Below, piece after piece: positions 1 through 5,330 of a stretch of DNA of 5,330 nt; positions within the stretch are counted from its first letter, which is position 1, and each line of letters starts with the position of its first letter. The stretch spans positions 1 through 5,330 of the forward strand of contig JAFUEG010000281.1 in NCBI GenBank assembly GCA_017464045.1, read 5' to 3'. The notes beneath the pieces are model-generated. The model saw only the letters and a list, made by a program, of their open reading frames with translations. It made no database searches and had not been told where the DNA came from. The position numbers were made by a program, and so were the translations under genes. This stretch comes from Lachnospiraceae bacterium. Lineage in GTDB: Bacteria > Bacillota_A > Clostridia > Lachnospirales > Lachnospiraceae.

Positions 1-926
1 CTTCTATATATTCTGCCAGTAAAGCAGCCACAGAAGAATTACCTGATTTTGATGAGTGGCAGAGAAGTGCCGCATCCATAGCAAGAAGAATTCAGGATCC
101 GCTTGCCGAGCTTGTTAAGATAGATCCAAAGTCCATCGGTGTCGGTCAGTATCAGCATGATATGAATCAGAAGAATCTTGATAATGCACTTACGGCAGTG
201 GTTGAGGATTGTGTAAATAATGTAGGAGTTGATTTAAATACAGCATCACCACAGCTTTTATCTTACATATCCGGTATAAGTAAACCTATTGCAAAAAATA
301 TCGTATCATATCGTGAAAACAACGGACGCTTTAACAATCGTAAAGAATTATTAAAGGTTCCGAAGCTTGGTCCTAAAGCCTATGAGCAGTGTGCAGGCTT
401 TATGAGAATACTGGACGGAGATGAGGTACTTGACTCAACAAGTGTGCATCCGGAAAGCTACGAGGCGACCAAGCTGTTGATGAAAAAACTCAATGTATCA
501 GAGGATGATTTAAAGTCCGGCGGTATAAAGGGAAATACCATAAAAAGCATGGTTAATGATACAAAAAAGACAGCAGAAGAAATTGGACTTGGCGAGCCGA
601 CACTTATAGATATATTAAAAGAGCTTGAAAAACCGGGCAGAGATCCTCGTGAAGAATTAGAAAAACCTATACTTAGAAGTGATGTACTTGAGATGAAGGA
701 TTTAACACAAGGGATGCAGCTTAAAGGCACAGTCAGAAATGTAATTGACTTCGGAGCCTTTGTAGATATAGGTGTTCATCAGGACGGACTTGTGCACATT
801 TCCAAAATGAGCAAAAAATATATCAAGCATCCGCTTGAGGTAGTATCCGTCGGCGACATCATAGACGTAACTGTAATAGGAGTAGACTTAGAGAAAAAGA
901 GAATACAGCTTTCGATGGTAGATTAA
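1..926 (+). CDS. tex: Tex (YhgF) family RNA-binding protein, C-terminal part (5' end outside window)
   Basis: Tex is a conserved cytoplasmic nucleic-acid-binding protein linked to transcription; its exact biochemical role is incompletely defined. The frame is open from base 3, well before the ATG at 162. The residues encoded upstream of that ATG (SIYSASKAATEELPDFDEW, then ARRIQDPLAELVKIDPKSIG and VGQYQHDM) are strongly Tex-like, so 162 is an internal methionine and the gene enters from the left. About 307 residues are visible of a family usually 700-800 long. In order they show the end of the YqgF/RNase H-like region, a helix-hairpin-helix block at about 222-416 (VDLNTASPQLLSYISGIS; GRFNNRKELLKVPKLGPKAY), a charged linker, and a C-terminal S1 RNA-binding domain at about 702-923 (GTVRNVIDFGAFVDIG, DGLVHISKMS, KKRIQLSM). 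The protein ends directly after S1. It is convergent with rpmB and ends in a shared bidirectional terminator. Family assignment is very secure. Confidence 0.96.
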   Translation, partial: SIYSASKAATEELPDFDEWQRSAASIARRIQDPLAELVKIDPKSIGVGQYQHDMNQKNLDNALTAVVEDCVNNVGVDLNTASPQLLSYISGISKPIAKNIVSYRENNGRFNNRKELLKVPKLGPKAYEQCAGFMRILDGDEVLDSTSVHPESYEATKLLMKKLNVSEDDLKSGGIKGNTIKSMVNDTKKTAEEIGLGEPTLIDILKELEKPGRDPREELEKPILRSDVLEMKDLTQGMQLKGTVRNVIDFGAFVDIGVHQDGLVHISKMSKKYIKHPLEVVSVGDIIDVTVIGVDLEKKRIQLSMVD

Positions 927-936
927 AAAGTACCCT

Positions 937-970
937 GCATAGCGTTAAGTGATGATGAGTTATATGAGTA
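937..970 (+). repeat. Diverged 34-nt direct repeat, copy 1
   Basis: Its first 16 bases, GCATAGCGTTAAGTGA, match copy 2 (1005-1020) at 15 of 16 positions. The following 18 bases match at 11 of 18 and both copies end in GAGTA. This copy folds poorly, because the half that would pair with CGTT has changed. It lies just after the tex stop codon, and its last three bases are the first bases of the long inverted-repeat arm. Confidence 0.6.
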
Positions 971-1069
971 AGCAGCTATGGGTAATATAAAAAACAGGTG
1001 CTTAGCATATCGTTAAGTGACAACGTGATATGCGAGTACCTGTTTTTTATATTACCCATAGCTGCTTAC
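968..1069. terminator. Bidirectional intrinsic terminator formed by a long inverted repeat between convergent tex and rpmB
   Basis: Arms 968-1001 and 1036-1069 are complementary over 34 positions with one G-U pair (G1000 opposite T1037). The core hairpin ACAGGTGC/GTACCTGT has an A-tract on its left (989-994) and a T-tract on its right (1043-1048), so it reads as stem plus U-run in both directions, as expected between two convergent genes. The tip carries a second stem: 1005-1010 with 1028-1033 and 1011-1014 with 1022-1025, a two-base bulge (1026-1027) and a 7-nt loop (1015-1021). The two stems are joined by a small TTA/GA internal loop. The stem is far longer than termination needs, which suggests the outer part has another origin. 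Confidence 0.85.
1005..1038 (+). repeat. Diverged 34-nt direct repeat, copy 2 (tip of the terminator hairpin)
   Basis: This copy starts GCATATCGTTAAGTGA and ends GCGAGTA. Unlike copy 1 it folds well (GCATAT/ATATGC and CGTT/AACG around an AAGTGAC loop) and forms the apical part of the bidirectional terminator. The two copies start 68 bases apart. A short palindromic unit present twice in one intergenic gap suggests a dispersed intergenic repeat family. That is inference: only these two copies are visible here. Confidence 0.6.
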
Positions 1070-1077
1070 GGGGTAAA

Positions 1078-1263
1078 TTATGCTCTTTCTACTTTTCCGG
1101 ACTTCAAACACTGAGTACATACGTAAACTCTCTTTGGAGTACCGTTAATCATTGCCTTAACAGACTTAATGTTTGACTTCCACATTCTGTTTGATCTTCT
1201 ATGAGAATGGCTCACATTGTTACCAAAATGAACGCTCTTTTCACAAATACTACACTTTGCCAT
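1078..1263 (-). CDS. rpmB: 50S ribosomal protein L28 (bL28), zinc-ribbon (four-cysteine) form
   Basis: L28 is a small structural protein of the large ribosomal subunit. The 61-residue product begins MAKCSICEKSVHFGNNVSHS, followed by the basic RRSNRMWKSN stretch and VYVCTQCLKSGKV, all hallmarks of bL28. Cysteines at 4, 7, 49 and 52 form two CxxC pairs, indicating the zinc-binding C+ form rather than the cysteine-free form that some bacteria carry as a zinc-independent paralogue. The start is the ATG at 1263: an AAGGAGG site (complement of 1272-1278) lies 8 nt upstream. A GTG three codons further up overlaps that ribosome binding site and is unlikely to be used. Length is normal for the family. 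It is transcribed divergently from asp23, adjacent as in B. subtilis (rpmB next to yloU), and convergently with tex. Confidence 0.97.
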   Translation of the reverse strand: MAKCSICEKSVHFGNNVSHSHRRSNRMWKSNIKSVKAMINGTPKRVYVCTQCLKSGKVERA

Positions 1264-1336
1264 CGTTAGCACCTCCTTGACAAAACAAATATTAGCCTAT
1301 GTCTTACCTAACAGCTCGCAGGCTCACAACGAACAT

Positions 1337-1365
1337 ATTTTAACAAAAAACCAATTAATATGCAA
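1337..1365 (-). promoter_or_regulatory. Predicted sigma-A promoter of rpmB, with A/T-tract UP-like element
   Basis: Read on the - strand, TTGCAT (1365-1360) and TAAAAT (1342-1337) are separated by exactly 17 nt, close to the TTGACA/TATAAT consensus. Transcription would start near 1330, giving a leader of about 66 nt before the rpmB ATG. Just upstream of the -35 lies an A-tract/T-tract palindrome (1368-1383), placed where an UP element would contact the RNA polymerase alpha subunit. This would fit the strong expression expected of a ribosomal protein gene. Inferred from sequence match only. Confidence 0.65.
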
Positions 1366-1461
1366 GCAAAAAATTAATTTTTTTTAAAAGTACACATTTA
1401 AGCACTGTTTTAACATAATATTTAACAATATAAAGAGGTTATTACTATATAAATTTAATAC

Positions 1462-1490
1462 TTGATTAAATGTCACATAATGGGTATAAT
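1462..1490 (+). promoter_or_regulatory. Predicted sigma-A promoter of the asp23-fakA operon
   Basis: TTGATT (1462-1467) and a perfect TATAAT (1485-1490) are separated by 17 nt. Transcription should start around 1497, leaving a leader of roughly 26 nt before the ATG at 1523, with the ribosome binding site inside it. The ATG at 1499 would sit almost at the RNA 5' end and before the ribosome binding site, which supports choosing 1523. Confidence 0.75.
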
Positions 1491-1507
1491 TATTTAGAAT
1501 GTTTAAA

Positions 1508-1514
1508 AAGGAGG
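1508..1514 (+). promoter_or_regulatory. Ribosome binding site that fixes the asp23 start
   Basis: AAGGAGG is followed by three in-frame candidate codons. The ATG at 1499 lies upstream of it, 1517 is only 2 nt after it, and 1523 is 8 nt after it. Only 1523 has normal spacing. Confidence 0.85.
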
Positions 1515-1522
1515 TAATGTCC

Positions 1523-1882
1523 ATGAAGGGTTATATGACTAACGAATTTGGTGACATTGTTATAGAAAACGAAGTAATAGCTCAATATGCAGGACACGCA
1601 GCTCTTGAGTGCTTTGGTATCGTAGGTATGGCTACCATAAGCATGAAGGATGGTATTGCCAAGCTTCTTAAGGGTGACAGTGTGAGCAAGGGCGTAAATG
1701 TTATTATCGATGAGGATAATACAATTTCAATTGATTTTCATATCATAGTAGCATACGGTGTGAGCATTTCAACTGTATGTGACAATCTTATAAGTACTGT
1801 AAAGTATTCTGTTGAGGAAATGACCGGTATGTCGGTTAAGAACATCAACATCTTTGTTGAAGGTGTTAGGGTAATAGATTAG
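1523..1882 (+). CDS. Asp23/Gls24 family protein (YloU-like)
   Basis: The 119-residue product belongs to the Asp23/Gls24 (DUF322) family of small cytoplasmic proteins. In Staphylococcus Asp23 is membrane-associated and tied to alkaline/envelope stress; B. subtilis YloU is the closest positional equivalent and has about the same length. Visible family features are the N-terminal strand GDIVIENEVIAQYAGHAALE, the CFGIVGMA turn, a central GVNVIIDEDNTISIDFHIIVAYG block, and the C-terminal VKNINIFVEGVRV. There is no signal peptide or membrane segment, so any membrane link would be through a partner. It begins at the ATG chosen by the ribosome binding site at 1508-1514 and ends 16 nt before fakA, with which it is surely co-transcribed. 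This asp23-fakA pairing recurs across Firmicutes. The molecular function is unknown. Confidence 0.93.
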   Translation: MKGYMTNEFGDIVIENEVIAQYAGHAALECFGIVGMATISMKDGIAKLLKGDSVSKGVNVIIDEDNTISIDFHIIVAYGVSISTVCDNLISTVKYSVEEMTGMSVKNINIFVEGVRVID

Positions 1883-1883
1883 T

Positions 1884-1890
1884 AGGAGGA
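1884..1890 (+). promoter_or_regulatory. Ribosome binding site supporting the GTG start of fakA
   Basis: AGGAGGA begins right after the asp23 stop codon (TAG 1880-1882). AGGAGG ends 9 nt before the GTG at 1899, so this non-ATG codon is the start. The product then begins MAIKIIDADLL, as expected for YloV-type proteins. Confidence 0.85.
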
Positions 1891-1898
1891 AATTTAAA

Positions 1899-3581
1899 GT
1901 GGCTATTAAGATAATTGATGCAGATTTGCTTCAAAAGGCATTTCTTGCAGGAGCTTATAACTTGGAGAGAAACAAGGAATATATAAACGAATTAAATGTA
2001 TTCCCTGTTCCGGACGGCGATACAGGCTCCAATATGTCGTTAACCATTATGTCAGCTGCAAATGAAGTTAGTAACCTTGAGCATCCGGGATTAAAGGAAT
2101 TGTCTAAGACAATTTCAAGCGGTTCACTTAGAGGTGCAAGAGGTAACTCAGGTGTTATACTTTCACAGCTTTTAAGAGGCTTTTGCAAGGAAATCAAGGA
2201 AAAGTCCGAGATAAATGTAAATGTTCTTGCAGATGGTTTTGTTCGTGGTGTAGAGACAGCATATAAGGCTGTTATGAAGCCAAAGGAAGGAACTATTCTT
2301 ACTGTTGCAAAGGCAATGGCAGAAAAGGCTGTTGAGCTTGCAGAACAAGGCGTTGATGTAGAAACATTTGCAGAGGCAGTTATAGAGTGTGGAGATGAAA
2401 CACTTGAAAAGACTCCTGAATTATTACCTGTACTTAAGGAAGCCGGAGTTGTTGACTCGGGTGGACAGGGGCTTATGGAGTTCCTTAAGGGTGCATATAA
2501 CGGATTGACAGGAAAAGAGGTTGTTGATGTTAAACCTGCTAAGACAGGTTCAGCAGGTGCTTCGTCTGTTGATTCAGAAAATATAGATACCTCAGATATT
2601 AAATTTGGATATTGCACTGAGTTTATTATTAATCTTGAAAAAGAATTTACCATGGATGATGAGATTAAGTTCAAGGAATATCTCACTTCAATAGGAGATT
2701 CACTGGTATGTGTTGCTGATGATGATTTTGTTAAGATTCATGTGCATACCAATCATCCGGGACTTGCATTTGAGAAAGGCCTTGAGTATGGTTCACTTAC
2801 CAAGATGAAGATTGACAATATGCGTGAGGAGCATCACGAGAAGCTTATGAAGGAGCAGGATAAGATTAAATCTGCTGAGCGTGATGCCGAGCTTGCCGAG
2901 TTAAAGAAGAAGGAAGAAAAGAAGCCTTATGGATTTGTTGCAGTTTCTGTTGGTGAAGGCTTAGACAGTATATTTAAAGAGCTTGGTGTAGACTATATCA
3001 TTTCCGGTGGTCAGACTATGAATCCAAGTACTGATGATGTACTTTCCGCTGTTGAAAAGGTTAATGCTGATACAGTATTTGTACTTCCTAATAATAAAAA
3101 TATCATTCTTGCAGCTAATCAGGCAGCAAGTATAGAAAAGGATAAGAAGGTTATAGTTATACCTTCAAAAACCATTCCACAGGGTATAAGTGCTATGATA
3201 GGCTTTGAGGGAACACTTTCACCTGAGGACAATGCTGAGAGCATGAAGGATGCTATGAGCATGGTTAAATCCGGAGAGGTTACTTATGCTGTAAGAGATA
3301 CCTCCATAGATGGCAAGGAGATAAAGACCGGCGACTTTATGGGTATATCAGATGACGGTATTAAGTCAGTTGGTACTGATATAACAGAGGTTGTAAAAGA
3401 ACTTGTTAAGGAAATGGCTTATGACGGTTCAGAGCTTATAAGTGTTTATTATGGACAGGATGTAAATAATGAGGATGCAGAAAAGATTGTTAAGGCACTT
3501 TCCGATACCTATCCTGATTATGAAATTGAGCTTCATCCCGGAGACCAGCCGGTTTACTATTATATACTTTCAGTAGAATAA
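1899..3581 (+). CDS. fakA: Fatty acid kinase catalytic subunit FakA (YloV, DhaL/DegV-like)
   Basis: FakA phosphorylates fatty acids held by a separate FakB (DegV-family) protein. The acyl-phosphates made feed PlsX/PlsY phospholipid synthesis. The 560-residue length fits the family (S. aureus FakA is about 548). The N-terminal DhaL-type ATP-binding domain (about 1-205) has NVFPVPDGDTGSNMSLTI at 33-50, with Mg-binding Asp candidates D39 and D41, plus SLRGARGNSGVILSQLLRGF at 76-95 and VVDSGGQGLMEF at 184-195. The middle domain (about 235-310) contains C239 and H281/H283 (KIHVHTNHPG), matching the Cys/His zinc site reported in S. aureus FakA. A charged, probably helical linker (about 311-343) leads to a C-terminal DegV-like domain (345-560) with ISGGQTMNPSTDD and LPNNKNI. 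The protein is cytosolic. It is the second gene of the asp23 operon. No fakB is in the window. Confidence 0.94.
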   Translation: MAIKIIDADLLQKAFLAGAYNLERNKEYINELNVFPVPDGDTGSNMSLTIMSAANEVSNLEHPGLKELSKTISSGSLRGARGNSGVILSQLLRGFCKEIKEKSEINVNVLADGFVRGVETAYKAVMKPKEGTILTVAKAMAEKAVELAEQGVDVETFAEAVIECGDETLEKTPELLPVLKEAGVVDSGGQGLMEFLKGAYNGLTGKEVVDVKPAKTGSAGASSVDSENIDTSDIKFGYCTEFIINLEKEFTMDDEIKFKEYLTSIGDSLVCVADDDFVKIHVHTNHPGLAFEKGLEYGSLTKMKIDNMREEHHEKLMKEQDKIKSAERDAELAELKKKEEKKPYGFVAVSVGEGLDSIFKELGVDYIISGGQTMNPSTDDVLSAVEKVNADTVFVLPNNKNIILAANQAASIEKDKKVIVIPSKTIPQGISAMIGFEGTLSPEDNAESMKDAMSMVKSGEVTYAVRDTSIDGKEIKTGDFMGISDDGIKSVGTDITEVVKELVKEMAYDGSELISVYYGQDVNNEDAEKIVKALSDTYPDYEIELHPGDQPVYYYILSVE

Positions 3582-3652
3582 AAGCCTATCAAAAGATATA
3601 ATGTTTAATTAAGTGTTTGAAATGATTCTTTATTAAAAAATTGATTTATTTT

Positions 3653-3700
3653 AAGCTGTCACTTTACAGTAAAATGTAAAGTGACGGCTTTTAATTTTTT
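3653..3700 (+). terminator. Intrinsic terminator of the asp23-fakA operon
   Basis: A 16-bp stem pairs 3653-3668 with 3675-3690 (AGCTGTCACTTTACA against TGTAAAGTGACGGCT plus an outer A-T pair), with one G-U pair and a 6-nt loop (GTAAAA). It is followed by a T-rich run to 3700. It sits 71 nt after the fakA stop codon. The 3582-3652 stretch before it is AT-rich and shows nothing recognisable. Confidence 0.9.
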
Positions 3701-3742
3701 GATACATAATGTATTATAAATTGTATAAAATATAATGATGGC

Positions 3743-3770
3743 TTTTGATGTGACAATTTGCCAATATAAT
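3743..3770 (+). promoter_or_regulatory. Possible promoter for the ywaF-like gene and recG
   Basis: A perfect TATAAT lies at 3765-3770. The best -35 at acceptable spacing is only TTTTGA (3743-3748, 16-nt spacer); TTGATG at 3745-3750 matches better but leaves just 14 nt. A new promoter is expected because a strong terminator closes the previous operon. Other TATAAT/TATAAA strings (3715-3720, 3731-3736) make the assignment uncertain in such AT-rich DNA. Confidence 0.3.
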
Positions 3771-3826
3771 TCGACTGCTAAGAATGTCGGAACAATGTAA
3801 AAAACCGGGAAGGTTATAAGAATAAA

Positions 3827-4582
3827 ATGAATGATGATATAAATTTTTGGACATACAGTGATGATATACCGGATGGAGCAGGTTTTAATCAATTTAGCCT
3901 GTATCATATATGCTGGCTGATTTTTATTATAGCTTTTTCTGTCGCTTTAGGGATATATTATTCAAAGCAAAATGAGAAGAAAAGGGATATTATTTTAAAG
4001 ATAATAGGCAGTTTTTTGGTTTTCCTTATTTTTTTAAGAATAGGTGTTTTATATGCGGGAAAACATATGTCAGTTTATGAACTGCCGTTACATCTGTGCA
4101 GTCTTGCCGGATTTGTATGTTTTTTCCATGCATTTTTCAAATGGGATTCTTTAGGGCAGGTTTTATACAGCTTATGTCTGCCGGGAACAGTATGTGCACT
4201 TGTTTTTCCGGATTGGAGCTATTATCCGGCGTTTAATTTTATTACGCTTCAGGGTTTTATATTTCATGGAGGTATAGTGGTCTATACTGTATTAGGCCTT
4301 TTAGGAGAGGAAATAAAGCCGTCTATATTTAAAATGTGGAAAGCAATTGCTTTTCTTGTTATAATAGTACCTGTGATTTATGTGTTTGACAGGCACTTTG
4401 ATGTAAATTATATGTTTGTTTTAAGACCGTCCCTTGATTCACCTCTTGAGTGGATAGACAATAAAATGGGCAGCTTATGGTATCTGCCCGGATATGCAGT
4501 GCTGGTTATGATAGTTGTTACACTAATGAATGTTTTATATGGAGCGATACATGGATTTAAGAGAAGAGATAACGACAATTAA
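3827..4582 (+). CDS. YwaF/TIGR02206-type multi-pass integral membrane protein (TMEM164-like)
   Basis: The 251-residue hydrophobic protein has about seven predicted membrane segments, near residues 25-46, 55-77, 85-104, 111-127, 136-160, 172-187 and 217-240. The motifs LPLHLCSLAGF (86-96), FHGG (146-149), NYMFVLRPS (194-202) and SLWYLPGY (216-223) resemble the bacterial YwaF/TP0381 family, which from memory is grouped with eukaryotic TMEM164. Human TMEM164 has been reported as a phospholipid acyltransferase using a Cys and a His. Here H89, C91 and H147 lie in comparable conserved-looking places, but I cannot align them, and the bacterial function is not established. The ATG at 3827 has only a weak GGGAAGG (3807-3813) some 13 nt upstream, partly inside a small AACC/GGTT hairpin, so translation may be modest. 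The 3' end overlaps recG by 32 nt, suggesting co-transcription. Family confidence is good; no function is claimed. Confidence 0.8.
   Translation: MNDDINFWTYSDDIPDGAGFNQFSLYHICWLIFIIAFSVALGIYYSKQNEKKRDIILKIIGSFLVFLIFLRIGVLYAGKHMSVYELPLHLCSLAGFVCFFHAFFKWDSLGQVLYSLCLPGTVCALVFPDWSYYPAFNFITLQGFIFHGGIVVYTVLGLLGEEIKPSIFKMWKAIAFLVIIVPVIYVFDRHFDVNYMFVLRPSLDSPLEWIDNKMGSLWYLPGYAVLVMIVVTLMNVLYGAIHGFKRRDNDN
4541..4544 (+). promoter_or_regulatory. Ribosome binding site of recG inside the upstream gene
   Basis: GGAG lies 6 nt before the recG ATG at 4551 and within the coding sequence of the membrane protein gene. Ribosomes finishing that gene pass over it, which suggests translational coupling. Confidence 0.6.
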
Positions 4583-5330
4583 AGGAATAGGAGATAAAAC
4601 TGCCGCCTGTTTTGCCAAGCTTGGGATTCATACTGTCGGTGAGCTTATCAATACATTTCCGAGAGATTACATTTTTTACGGAGAACCGGTTGATATAAAG
4701 GATACAAAGATTGGTGTAAGAAATGTAGTTTGTGGCATGGTATATTCTTACGTGGATGTAAAAAGAGTAAGAAGTCTTAAAATAGTTACCATGACAGTTA
4801 AGGATAGCTCGGGAACACTTAAGATAACCTGGTTTAATCAGCCGTATCTTAAAAATCTTTTTCATAAGGGCGAAACCTATGTGTTTGTAGGTGAGATAAA
4901 AATAAAAAATAATATGCGGGTTATGGAGCATCCGGAATATTATAAACCACGAGAATATGAAAGCATGCGCCAGGAACTTCAGCCTGTATATCCGCTTACT
5001 AAAGGTCTTTCCAATAAAACCTTTCAAAAGGCTGTTAGGAGTGCAAGGTCTGCTTATCTTAATTTAAAGGATTATATACCTGTTGAAATAAGAAATGAAA
5101 ATAATCTTATGGAGCTTACCGAAAGCTATGAAAATATTCATTTTCCGATGAATGAAGAGATTTTAAAAAATGCGATTCGAAGAACTGCATTTGATGAATT
5201 TTACAAATTTTTATATGAATTAAAGATATTAAAAAATGAAAATATAAAGCTTTCAAACAGTCACAAGATTATACAGGGAAAAGCTGTTGCGGAATTTATA
5301 CAAAGCTTACCTTATGGTCTTACAAAGGGA
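4551..5330 (+). CDS. recG: ATP-dependent DNA helicase RecG, N-terminal part (3' end outside window)
   Basis: RecG is a superfamily 2 helicase that remodels stalled replication forks and branched recombination intermediates. The frame is open from ATG 4551 to the last base: 260 codons of a protein usually about 680 residues long. The N-terminus shows the helix-hairpin-helix-like IKGIGDKTAACFAKLGIHTV and FPRDY (36-40). Next comes the wedge/OB-fold domain that contacts branched DNA (about 50-130), with TMTVKDSSGTLKITWFNQPYL at about 80-100 typical of the family. Then come QPVYPLTKGLSNKTFQK (144-160) and IHFPMNEE (196-203). The window ends at SLPYGLTKG, just before the ATPase motor, so Walker A and the helicase motifs are not visible. 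The start is supported by GGAG 6 nt upstream. It overlaps the membrane gene by 32 nt in another frame. The fakA-to-recG neighbourhood matches Bacillus. Confidence 0.95.
   Translation, partial: MDLREEITTIKGIGDKTAACFAKLGIHTVGELINTFPRDYIFYGEPVDIKDTKIGVRNVVCGMVYSYVDVKRVRSLKIVTMTVKDSSGTLKITWFNQPYLKNLFHKGETYVFVGEIKIKNNMRVMEHPEYYKPREYESMRQELQPVYPLTKGLSNKTFQKAVRSARSAYLNLKDYIPVEIRNENNLMELTESYENIHFPMNEEILKNAIRRTAFDEFYKFLYELKILKNENIKLSNSHKIIQGKAVAEFIQSLPYGLTKG

Noticed and set aside
458..730. Open frame on the - strand within tex
   Set aside because: It lies antisense to the conserved Tex linker, has a serine-rich low-complexity translation and no recognisable family.
162..926. A complete 254-residue protein starting at ATG 162
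   Set aside because: The frame stays open to the window edge upstream, and those codons encode strongly Tex-like sequence; 162 is an internal methionine of a longer gene.
937..1038. CRISPR-like repeat-spacer-repeat
   Set aside because: There are only two diverged copies, the interval between them is an inverted-repeat arm rather than a unique spacer, and no cas genes are nearby.
1499..1522. Extra nine-codon N-terminus for the Asp23-like protein from ATG 1499
   Set aside because: That ATG precedes the ribosome binding site and lies almost at the predicted transcription start; the ATG at 1523 has correct spacing.
1955..2686. 243-codon open frame on the - strand within fakA
   Set aside because: It is antisense to the conserved DhaL domain of FakA, and its Ser/Pro/Thr-rich composition is typical of a reverse-frame shadow.
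3659..3907. 82-codon open frame on the - strand over the fakA terminator and the start of the membrane gene
   Set aside because: It crosses the terminator hairpin, overlaps a real gene and matches no family I recognise.
4557..5027. 156-codon open frame on the - strand within recG
   Set aside because: It is antisense to clearly conserved RecG wedge-domain sequence and has no recognisable domain.

Overview
The window is low-GC, and its gene content points to a Gram-positive Firmicute of class Clostridia, most likely the family Lachnospiraceae. The signs are AGGAGG-type ribosome binding sites, AT-rich sigma-A-like promoters, frequent AGA/ATA codons, a four-cysteine L28 protein, and the order rpmB / asp23 (yloU) / fakA (yloV) / recG, which resembles the Bacillus subtilis rpmB-yloU-yloV-sdaAB-sdaAA-recG-fapR region. 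The genus cannot be fixed from this sequence alone.

Layout: (1) 1-926, + strand, the 3' part of tex, encoding a nucleic-acid-binding protein with HhH and S1 domains; its start lies before the window. (2) 927-1077, a convergent intergenic region filled by a very long inverted repeat (34-bp arms) that acts as a bidirectional terminator and carries two diverged copies of a 34-nt repeat. (3) 1078-1263, - strand, rpmB (ribosomal protein L28). (4) 1264-1522, a divergent promoter region with well-formed -35/-10 pairs in both directions. (5) 1523-3581, a two-gene + strand operon, asp23/yloU then fakA/yloV (fatty acid kinase catalytic subunit), closed by a strong intrinsic terminator at 3653-3700. (6) 3827-4582, a multi-pass membrane protein of the YwaF/TIGR02206 (TMEM164-like) type. 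(7) 4551-5330, the 5' part of recG, which overlaps the membrane gene by 32 nt and runs off the window.

Functionally this is mostly housekeeping: translation (L28), envelope/lipid metabolism (Asp23-like protein, FakA) and DNA repair/recombination (RecG), with Tex alongside. The least understood parts are the YwaF-like membrane gene, which sits where B. subtilis has sdaAB-sdaAA, and the elaborate repeat/terminator between tex and rpmB. I see no phage, CRISPR, transposase or defence system, and no convincing wholly new system.
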